DNA of 64,000 nucleotides from positions 69,079-133,078 of the forward strand of contig DXWV01000102.1 in NCBI GenBank assembly GCA_019416685.1, given 5' to 3'. A program made the translations under genes and the position numbers. The notes beneath the pieces were generated by a model. It made no database searches. It was not told the origin of the DNA and saw only the letters and a program-made list of their open reading frames with translations. Below are positions 25,998 through 33,381 of the stretch, one piece after another (position 1 is the stretch's first letter; every line of letters begins with the position of its first letter). This stretch comes from Bacteroides sp. (lineage in GTDB: Bacteria > Bacteroidota > Bacteroidia > Bacteroidales > Bacteroidaceae).

Positions 25998-26285
25998 GAG
26001 AATTAATATTAGTAATTAATCCCTTTCGGTTGGATAAATAACTATCTTTATCGATTGAAAGTGCTGTGGTTAGGTATTGTATAAAAGCGGAGATTGAATT
26101 TTTGATATTTTCAGTTTAGAATAGGAGTCTAAGGGCATGTGGCTATTGGATTTATTAACAGTATTATATGAAAAATCTTATGAATAATCTTTTTCAATTA
26201 TTTAATGATTTGTATATTGCGGAAGTTTAATATTATACAACACAAATAGTAAAGAAAGAAGAACATGAATTTACAGGAGTGCATT

Positions 26286-28052
26286 ATGAGAACACGATTA
26301 CTGGTTTTCTTTTATTGTGTATTATTTCTACCTGTTAGAGCAGCTGCATCAATAGTACCGACAAAGAAGGAGGTACTTGAACAAATGGCTTTGGTGAACA
26401 ACTATTATATGGCCAACAATGCGGTTTCTGCAGGAACTAACGATTGGGTAAAATCTGCTTATTTCACGGGGTGTATGGAGTTTTATAAGGTTTATCAGGA
26501 TCAGAAGTTACTTGATTATATGACCTTATGGGCCGAAAAAAACAAGTGGGCGTTGGGAGTAAATGCCGACAAGCATGGTGCTGACGGGCAAGTGTGTGGA
26601 CAAACTTACATTGATTTGTACCGGTTGGATAAAAATAAACAGAAGTATAAGATACAGGCCATTAAAGAGTGTGTGGATAATTTGATTGCTAATCCACAGG
26701 AATCTATTGATGATTGGTGGTGGGTAGATTCTTATTTTATGGCAATGCCTCTTTTCTCGAAACTGGGAGATTTGTATAAAGATAACGTTTACTTTGAACG
26801 AATGCATGCTATGCATACCTATTCAAAAGCGCGTTGGAGGCTTTATGATGAAACAGACCACATCTGGTTTCGTGATAGTACACAGGTACCTGCCAAGAGC
26901 CTGAGTCCTAATGAGAAGAAAGTCTGCTGGTCTCGTGGAAATGGTTGGGCGGTTGCTGCTTGTGTTCGTGTCTTGAATGATCTGCCTGCCGATCATTCTT
27001 ATAGAATGGAATATATTCAGTTGCTCACGGAAATGGCCGCAACTTTAAAAGCATGTCAGCGTGAAGATGGTTTCTGGAATAGAAATCTGGCCGATCCGGA
27101 ACATCTTGCTGGTCCGGAGACAAGCGGTACAGCCCTTTTTGTATATGGCTTATCCTGGGGAATAAATCACGGAATACTTGATAGAGAGCTTTATCTGCCT
27201 GTGGTTCTCAAAGCGTGGAATGGAATGACTACGATTGCGGTTCATAAAAACGGACTTTTAGGATATGTTCAAGGACCCGGTTTCAAGCCGGAGTCAAACT
27301 ATCCCTTAAATGCTGAATCGACCTGGGACTATGGAGTCGGAGCTTTCCTGTTGGCCGGAAGTGAAGTTGTAAAACTGGCCGAAGGTGAAATGCCGGAAGT
27401 AGGTGATTTACCGGAACCGCCTGTCGAGGCAGCGAACATAAATGTGACGGCAAGTACTTATGAAACCGGTACGACAAATACCCCGGAAAAGACTTTGGAT
27501 CGGGATTTTAATACACGTTGGTCGGCCGAAGGTGAACAATGGATTAAGTACGATTTACTATCAGAAGAAATAATAGCAACGGTTGATATTGCATTTTGGG
27601 ATGGGCATAAGCGCAAGTTTAACTTTTCAATAGAGCTTTCGACGGATGATGAAAACTGGACAGAAGTTTTTAATGGCCAATCCGGAGGAAATACGGATCG
27701 TTGGGAGACGTTTTACATAGGTCCTTGTAAAGCCCGCTATGTCAGAATAAGCGGAAAGGGAAATACTAAAAATAAATGGAACAGCATTTTAGAGACTCGT
27801 ATTAATATCATGGACGTGCCAACGGATATCAATAGGATAGAAAATCAAATAGCTGTGACGATATACCCGAATCCGGTTTCAGATGTCTTGAATATTGAAG
27901 GTACTGATGATGGTGAGACTATTTGTATATACAATACTTTTGGAGCCAAGGTTATAGAAACATGGAACCGGACAATTGATATGTCCTCTTTTTCAACCGG
28001 GATTTATTTTGTGAAAGTTCAGAATGCGGTTTTTAAGGTTATCAAACAATGA
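26286..28052 (+). CDS. Secreted glycoside hydrolase family 88/105-type protein with F5/8C-like and T9SS sorting domains
   Basis: 588 residues from the second ATG, which gives a cleaner signal peptide (RTRLLVFFYCVLFLPVRAAA); the ATG at 26265 adds seven. Residues about 30-370 are an alpha/alpha barrel of the unsaturated-glycuronyl/rhamnogalacturonyl hydrolase type, with DDWWWVDSYFMAMPLFSKLG, CWSRGNGWAVAACVRVL and EDGFWNRNL. Residues about 390-510 resemble a discoidin (F5/8 type C) carbohydrate-binding domain (TLDRDFNTRWSAEGEQWIKY). The last 75 residues (TIYPNPVSDVLNIEG, STGIYFVKV) form a type A type-IX-secretion sorting domain. The substrate is probably a pectin-like or uronic-acid glycan. No SusC/D genes are adjacent. 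Confidence 0.87.
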   Translation: MRTRLLVFFYCVLFLPVRAAASIVPTKKEVLEQMALVNNYYMANNAVSAGTNDWVKSAYFTGCMEFYKVYQDQKLLDYMTLWAEKNKWALGVNADKHGADGQVCGQTYIDLYRLDKNKQKYKIQAIKECVDNLIANPQESIDDWWWVDSYFMAMPLFSKLGDLYKDNVYFERMHAMHTYSKARWRLYDETDHIWFRDSTQVPAKSLSPNEKKVCWSRGNGWAVAACVRVLNDLPADHSYRMEYIQLLTEMAATLKACQREDGFWNRNLADPEHLAGPETSGTALFVYGLSWGINHGILDRELYLPVVLKAWNGMTTIAVHKNGLLGYVQGPGFKPESNYPLNAESTWDYGVGAFLLAGSEVVKLAEGEMPEVGDLPEPPVEAANINVTASTYETGTTNTPEKTLDRDFNTRWSAEGEQWIKYDLLSEEIIATVDIAFWDGHKRKFNFSIELSTDDENWTEVFNGQSGGNTDRWETFYIGPCKARYVRISGKGNTKNKWNSILETRINIMDVPTDINRIENQIAVTIYPNPVSDVLNIEGTDDGETICIYNTFGAKVIETWNRTIDMSSFSTGIYFVKVQNAVFKVIKQ

Positions 28053-28076
28053 TTTTGATACTTGCCACGTTGCGTT

Positions 28077-29717
28077 TCATGTTGTGAATGCCTTAAAAAC
28101 CGGTTCGGTTTTTTGTATTTCCGATTCAAATCCAAACCAATAACCGGCTTGTCCCTCCTGATTGGTGGGTAAGAAGCACAAACGCAGTGTTTCTTTGTAT
28201 TTTCCATAGAGGATTGTCCATGTTTCAGGAGGAACCTGCCGCTTGGTTTTGACTTTTTCAGCCGGAAGTTTCTTTAACGACATACCCGCCTCTATCCAAG
28301 CGATGCTTACTTCCGTCTGATAGTCGGCATAGTGCTTTTTACAGAATTCATACAGAATCAATCCTCTTTTCTCCAGGCTCAGTGGTTGATCTATCAATCC
28401 TATTTCTATCAGATGATTTAAAAAAACGTGTAGGAACGTTTCATTTTCCAGAATCAGTTTTCGTGTGATAGACTGCCAGGCAGGAGTGTTATAGAAACCA
28501 TCTAATAACCGCGAGAGGTATCGGGCTGTTTGTAATTCGTCTACACTGATTTCTCTGGTTTGCAACACTTCGTAAGGTGGGAGTGGAGCATATTGAATCC
28601 CTAATTCTTCCGCTCTTCTCCGCATTTCTGTACCGGGAAGCAACTTTAACGATTCCAATTGTATTTCTCTTGCTCCATATTCGGCAAGGGTTCGTATGTC
28701 TTCAAATATTTCGGAGAGATGATACAGCGGTAGTCCGGCAATAAGATCGGCATGAGTCTCCATATTGGGCAGTGCACATAGATATTTCAGTCCGTTCAGT
28801 GCATCGGATAAGCGTCCCATCCGTCGGCTTTGTTCCAGTACAGGCTCACGCAAACTCTGAATGCCGGCTTCCAGGTGGAGCAAATCTTTGGGAAGCTTGG
28901 CAAGTTCTTGTTTCAGTTCTTCGGAGAGCAAGGCCGGGTGTATCTCAAGATGAAAGCAGATATCAGGAGAAAATTCGAGAAACAGATTGAGTAGTTCTTT
29001 GGCCCGTTTGTTATTGTAATTGAAGGTTCGGTCAAGTACACGAATGTTTTTGATACCATGTCGGTGGATCTCTTTTAAGCGTTCACGGATGACCTCTATA
29101 GAGAGTGTCCGTACCGGTTTTTCTCCACCGCTTACACAGAAGGCACACGTGTTGAAGCAGCCTCGTGTTGTTTCAAGTTGTACAAATGGTTTACTCCAGT
29201 TGAAGAAGCGACTTTGTTCAGGCGAAATGAGATTGGCAAACTCCATAACGCGGGCAATTCCATTGTCGCGATACCCTCCTTCTTTATCAAGGTAGCACAA
29301 TCCGGCAATGGCATTCCAGTTTTCCGGTTGGTCCCAACACTCAAGCCACTGTGGGAATACCTCTTCACCTTCTCCACGAAACACACAACTGACAAATGGA
29401 TTCTTGCGCAGAAACGCTTCATTGTCTCCCAAAAACTCAGGTCCTCCCATAACTACACAACATTGCGGAAGCAACGCTTTAGCTCTTGAAACAATATGTA
29501 GCAACTGCTCGTGATTGAACAGCCAATTGGTAGCGGCAATGATATCCGGTTGGTGATAATAGATACTGTTTGCCACCATGCCTGCATTTTCATTGATAGT
29601 AGCTGATACGATTTCCCATTCGATGGAATTATCTGTTACAATCTGAGCATGCAGTGCCGGTAATGCCAAAGAGGAGTGGGCATAAGAGCTATTTAAGTCG
29701 AGCCAAAGAATTTTCAT
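28077..29717 (-). CDS. B12-binding-domain radical SAM protein (DUF4080)
   Basis: 546 residues. The N-terminal part (MKILWLDLNSSYAHSSLALP, ATNWLFNHEQLLHIV, CVVMGGPEFLGDNEAF) is a B12-binding Rossmann fold. The middle is a radical SAM core with the cluster motif TTRGCFNTCAFCVSGGEKPV (CxxxCxxC) and HLEAGIQS. The C-terminal about 180 residues match DUF4080. It is probably a cobalamin-dependent radical enzyme; the substrate is unknown. It converges with the hydrolase gene (24-bp gap). Confidence 0.9.
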   Translation of the reverse strand: MKILWLDLNSSYAHSSLALPALHAQIVTDNSIEWEIVSATINENAGMVANSIYYHQPDIIAATNWLFNHEQLLHIVSRAKALLPQCCVVMGGPEFLGDNEAFLRKNPFVSCVFRGEGEEVFPQWLECWDQPENWNAIAGLCYLDKEGGYRDNGIARVMEFANLISPEQSRFFNWSKPFVQLETTRGCFNTCAFCVSGGEKPVRTLSIEVIRERLKEIHRHGIKNIRVLDRTFNYNNKRAKELLNLFLEFSPDICFHLEIHPALLSEELKQELAKLPKDLLHLEAGIQSLREPVLEQSRRMGRLSDALNGLKYLCALPNMETHADLIAGLPLYHLSEIFEDIRTLAEYGAREIQLESLKLLPGTEMRRRAEELGIQYAPLPPYEVLQTREISVDELQTARYLSRLLDGFYNTPAWQSITRKLILENETFLHVFLNHLIEIGLIDQPLSLEKRGLILYEFCKKHYADYQTEVSIAWIEAGMSLKKLPAEKVKTKRQVPPETWTILYGKYKETLRLCFLPTNQEGQAGYWFGFESEIQKTEPVFKAFTT

Positions 29718-29831
29718 GCAAGAATTTTAACGTTTATGACCGCAAAGGTATAAAAAAGCAGGCTTTATTCACACATCGTTGATTAAAAACGCTATATTTG
29801 TCGCCATATATTAACTATAAGTCATAAGAAT

Positions 29832-30251
29832 ATGAGAAAATTAAACTATGCACGATTTATATTGTTATTAGTATTGACACTTGGTTTAAATGCTTGTGGT
29901 GGTGACGATGTTTACTACACAGATGATTATTTACGTAATAGTGATGAAAAGTTGTGTGGAAAAACGTGGTCGGAAAATTATACAGAAGATAATATGAAGT
30001 GTGTCCATCAGCTGAAATTTACGAAAGATAGGAGCGGACAAGAGATATTCAACTATTATCGTGTCGGCGAGTCGCGTCCTGCACGTACTGAAAGTTATAA
30101 TTTTGATTGGGAATGGATAGATCAGGAAATGGAAGGGTTGAAACTGGATCGTGGTGCCGGAGAGATTCACTATTTTGATAATGTCTGGGTACGTCAGAAC
30201 TATCTTTCCGGTAAATTGGATGGTATAGAAGTGACATTTGTAAAAGAATAA
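29832..30251 (+). CDS. Small lipoprotein, unknown function (first of a pair)
   Basis: 139 residues with a lipoprotein signal peptide ending LGLNACGGDD. The mature domain is beta-rich (GKTWSENYTEDN, HQLKFTKDRSGQ, NYLSGKLDGIEVTF), resembling small lipocalin-like Bacteroidales lipoproteins in length and strand pattern. A second lipoprotein gene with a similar plan follows 9 bp later, so they form an operon and may be distant paralogues. Confidence 0.72.
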   Translation: MRKLNYARFILLLVLTLGLNACGGDDVYYTDDYLRNSDEKLCGKTWSENYTEDNMKCVHQLKFTKDRSGQEIFNYYRVGESRPARTESYNFDWEWIDQEMEGLKLDRGAGEIHYFDNVWVRQNYLSGKLDGIEVTFVKE

Positions 30252-30260
30252 ATAACGAAT

Positions 30261-30662
30261 ATGAAAATATTGAATCCTATAAAGTTGCTGTTGGTATTGA
30301 CCATGCTAGCTGTTGGCTTTTCTTCTTGTGAAGAAGATGATGAAACCATTTATGATTATCTCATTGGGCGTACGTGGGTCGGTAGTTTAGGCTTTGCCGT
30401 AGGACCTTATGATGTAGAAAGTGGTGTCACTTTCAAAGGGAATGATTACGCCATAGATGAGCAATACTATTATGGAGATGGCGGAAGGGCTGCTACCCTG
30501 AATCTGCGTTGGTGGATAGATATGGGAACGTTATATCTGGATTATGGTCCGGATTATCCTCTGTTGGAAATCAGAGGAGTGTATATCACCGGACGTTTCC
30601 TTTATGGTGAGCTTTATGCAGATGGAGATTATGAATTCAGCGTCACGTTGGAAGCAAACTAA
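30261..30662 (+). CDS. Small lipoprotein, unknown function (second of a pair)
   Basis: 133 residues, signal peptide ending AVGFSSCEEDDE, then a beta-rich domain with GRTWVGSLGFAVG, GVTFKGNDYAIDEQYYYGD and ITGRFLYGELYADGDYEF. The TW-strand opening and the G-x-L/F-G-E-L strand echo the preceding gene. No catalytic motif is seen. The outer-membrane or periplasmic location follows from the lipobox only. Confidence 0.72.
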   Translation: MKILNPIKLLLVLTMLAVGFSSCEEDDETIYDYLIGRTWVGSLGFAVGPYDVESGVTFKGNDYAIDEQYYYGDGGRAATLNLRWWIDMGTLYLDYGPDYPLLEIRGVYITGRFLYGELYADGDYEFSVTLEAN

Positions 30663-30722
30663 GTTAAGCCTTATTGCAACCCTTTGATTTTTTGTTTGTA
30701 AACTTAGTATTTTAATGGTGAT

Positions 30723-30786
30723 TTAAAATGCATATTAACAGTGTGTTAAGTACGTACTTTTATATCCCCAAAGTACGTACTTTTTT
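30723..30786. repeat. Dispersed module with TACGTA palindromes, copy 1
   Basis: TTAAAATGCATATTAA (30723-30738) is followed 9 nt later by a perfect 12-bp palindrome AAGTACGTACTT and TTATA (to 30764). A second AAAGTACGTACTTTTT follows at 30770-30786. A copy in opposite orientation lies at 59944-59985 with the same internal spacing. Both copies sit between convergent genes. Confidence 0.65.
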
Positions 30787-30828
30787 GTTGTCTGATTTTC
30801 AGGTATTTCTGAGTAAAAGAATATACGA

Positions 30829-31755
30829 TTATTGCTTCAGAAACAACTTCTTGAAAGCAGGCGGATACGGTGTCTCAAACTCCATTAACTCGTTTGTCAC
30901 CGGATGATAGAAACAAAGTTTGAAAGCATGCAGAGCCAATCGGCCGATAGGGTTGGGAATACCTTCGCCACCATATCTTCCGTCACCGATAATGGGATGT
31001 CCCAGATCTTGCATGTGTACACGAATCTGGTTCTTACGTCCTGTTTCCAGATCGAGTTCCATCAATGAGTATCCATTGGCACGTTTGATGGTGTGGTAAT
31101 GGGTGATTGATTTGGAACCACCATCATCGTGCTGACTAGAACTTACATACAATGTACGGTCTGTTAACCAGGAGGTTACTGTACCATGATCTTTCTCCAT
31201 TTCGCCTTCCACTACCGCTACATAACGACGGTCTGTAACAATATCATGCCAGTATTCACGCAACGTATGCTGAGTTCTTTCGTCTTTAGCAAACATCATT
31301 ATGCCTGATGTATCGCGGTCCAGGCGATGTACTACATACACACGGTGGTGTTTACCCGAACGTTGTACGTATTCATTTAGGATGGTATAAGCCGTACGTT
31401 CTTTCTGGCGTTCGGTATTCACTGAAAGTAACCCTTCTTTTTTTTCTATTACAATGATAAAGGCGTCTTCATATACAATCTTCAACAGACGGTTACTGAA
31501 TTCTTTCCGGCCTTTATCTTTGCTGATTTGTACTTTCATACCCGACTTTAAAGCAAAGTCAAACTGAGTGGTTATTACATTGTCTACATAAACCACACGT
31601 TTGCTTAATAATGATTTTAGCTTTGTACGGCTGGCATCCGGCATTTTAGCAGCGAGGAATTCCATGAGCTCCATTGGTTCTTTCACCAAGTAACCGGTAT
31701 ATTGTGCCCGGGCTTTTTCAGCCGGGGTTCTTTTGGGTCTTTTTTCTTTAGCCAT
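30829..31755 (-). CDS. RluA-family pseudouridine synthase
   Basis: 308 residues from the ATG at 31755; a TTG 24 bp upstream overlaps the rlmD stop. It has an N-terminal S4-like RNA-binding region (RTKLKSLLSKRVVYVDN) and the RluA catalytic core: YVVHRLDRDTSGIMMFAKDE with the catalytic Asp, then ETGRKNQIRVHMQDLGHPI and GRYG. It isomerises uridine in rRNA or tRNA; the exact site cannot be deduced. It is directly downstream of rlmD (10-bp gap), which suggests a joint rRNA-modification operon. Confidence 0.93.
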   Translation of the reverse strand: MAKEKRPKRTPAEKARAQYTGYLVKEPMELMEFLAAKMPDASRTKLKSLLSKRVVYVDNVITTQFDFALKSGMKVQISKDKGRKEFSNRLLKIVYEDAFIIVIEKKEGLLSVNTERQKERTAYTILNEYVQRSGKHHRVYVVHRLDRDTSGIMMFAKDERTQHTLREYWHDIVTDRRYVAVVEGEMEKDHGTVTSWLTDRTLYVSSSQHDDGGSKSITHYHTIKRANGYSLMELDLETGRKNQIRVHMQDLGHPIIGDGRYGGEGIPNPIGRLALHAFKLCFYHPVTNELMEFETPYPPAFKKLFLKQ

Positions 31756-31765
31756 TTTTTCTCTT

Positions 31766-33184
31766 TTATCTGAGTTCAAGCAATACTACATTTTCTACAT
31801 GGTGCGTATGTGGGAACATATCGACTGGTTGCACGGCTGTCACCTTATATTTCACATCAAGCAACTGTAAATCGCGTGCCTGAGTAGCTGGATTACAACT
31901 AACGTATACAATCCGTTTTGGTTCGGCAAATAAGATAACATCCACTACATCCTGATGCATCCCGGCACGGGGAGGATCGGTTATAATCACATCCGGACGT
32001 CCGTATTCGTTGATGAAATCCTGCGTCAGCATATCTTTCATATCTCCTGCAAAGAATAGTGCATTGTGGATATCATTGATTTCTGCATTTACTTTTGCAT
32101 CTTCAATGGCTTCGGGCACGTACTCGATACCAATTACCTGGCGAGCCTGACGTGATACGAAGTTAGCGATGGTTCCCGTACCTGTATAAAGGTCATAAAC
32201 CAGTTCGTTTCCGGTTAGTCCGGCAAAGTTACGGGCTATTTTATATAGATTGTATGCTTGCTCTGAGTTTGTCTGGTAGAATGATTTCGGACCTACTTTG
32301 AAGCGCAGGCCTTCCATCTCTTCAAACATATGATCATTGCCTTTGAATACGTGTACGTCCAGATCATTGATGGTGTCGTTGCACTTATTATTAACAATGT
32401 ATAGAAGAGAAGTTATTTCGGGGAACGTATCTGCTACATATTGCAGCAATTGTTTGAAGAGTTTCATCTCACTCTCTTCTACAATTTTGCAGATGATAAT
32501 TACCATCAATTCTCCTGTAGAGGATGTGCGGATAATCATATTGCGAAGCATACCTTCCTGAGAACGCAGGTTGATGAATGAGTAATTGTGTTCGTAGGCA
32601 TAATCGCGTACTGCATTGCGGATACGATTGGATATATCATCCTGCAACCAGCATTTTTCTATTGCCAATACTTTATCAAATGCTCCGGGAATGTGGAAAC
32701 CTACAGCATTCATCTGATCGTATTTCACATCCTGTTTTACTTCTTCGTTGGTGAGCCAGCGCTTGTTGGAGAAAGTGAACTCCAGTTTGTTCCGGTAGAA
32801 TTCGGTTTTGGCAGAACCCAGGATAGGAGATACCTCCGGCAGTTCAATTTTACCAATACGTCTCAGATTATCTTCTACTTGTTTCTGCTTGAATTTTATT
32901 TGCTCTGCATAAGGCAACACTTGCCACTTGCAGCCACCGCATACACCATAGTGCTGGCAGAAAGGAACGGCACGTATCGGAGAGAGTTCGTGAAACTTCA
33001 CTGCTTCTGCTTCGGCATATTTATTCTTTTTACGTTTGATTTGCAGGTTTACTACATCACCCGGTACTACGTAAGGAACAAAAATCACCAGGTCGTCTAC
33101 TTTTGCTATGGCTTTTCCTTCGGCAGCCACATCCGTAATTGTTATCTTCTCCAGTAGGGGAAGCTCTTTTCTCTTTCTTGCCAC
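31766..33184 (-). CDS. rlmD: 23S rRNA (uracil-5-)-methyltransferase RlmD-like
   Basis: 472 residues. It has an N-terminal TRAM domain (ITDVAAEGKAIAKVDDLVIF), a 4Fe-4S cluster site with spaced cysteines (CQHYGVCGGCKWQVL), and the SAM methyltransferase motifs VYDLYTGTGTIANF, IITDPPRAGMH and IVYVSCNPATQARDL with the catalytic Cys. The family places m5U in 23S rRNA (U1939 in E. coli). RlmC- or TrmA-like specificity cannot be fully excluded. Confidence 0.93.
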   Translation of the reverse strand: MARKRKELPLLEKITITDVAAEGKAIAKVDDLVIFVPYVVPGDVVNLQIKRKKNKYAEAEAVKFHELSPIRAVPFCQHYGVCGGCKWQVLPYAEQIKFKQKQVEDNLRRIGKIELPEVSPILGSAKTEFYRNKLEFTFSNKRWLTNEEVKQDVKYDQMNAVGFHIPGAFDKVLAIEKCWLQDDISNRIRNAVRDYAYEHNYSFINLRSQEGMLRNMIIRTSSTGELMVIIICKIVEESEMKLFKQLLQYVADTFPEITSLLYIVNNKCNDTINDLDVHVFKGNDHMFEEMEGLRFKVGPKSFYQTNSEQAYNLYKIARNFAGLTGNELVYDLYTGTGTIANFVSRQARQVIGIEYVPEAIEDAKVNAEINDIHNALFFAGDMKDMLTQDFINEYGRPDVIITDPPRAGMHQDVVDVILFAEPKRIVYVSCNPATQARDLQLLDVKYKVTAVQPVDMFPHTHHVENVVLLELR

Positions 33185-33212
33185 TTTTACACCAGTCTAA
33201 TAAATTATTTCG

Positions 33213-33220
33213 CAAAAATA
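33213..33220 (-). promoter_or_regulatory. Putative -7 box for rlmD
   Basis: On the minus strand TATTTTTG fits TAnnTTTG, 29 bp before the rlmD ATG. On the plus strand of the same gap TAGATTTG (33335-33342) could serve ppdK, 40 bp before its start. Confidence 0.5.
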
Positions 33221-33381
33221 GGCATTTTTTCGGGATTTATCTCTATCCTTTGAAATAATAAAGATTGCAATGTCGAAATTGCATTTTAGCAGAAACTTTT
33301 TTCGCTAAAAGTTTTTTGGTTTACGAAATATACTTAGATTTGCGAACAGAAAAACCCAATAGACAACTTTAAATACATATT

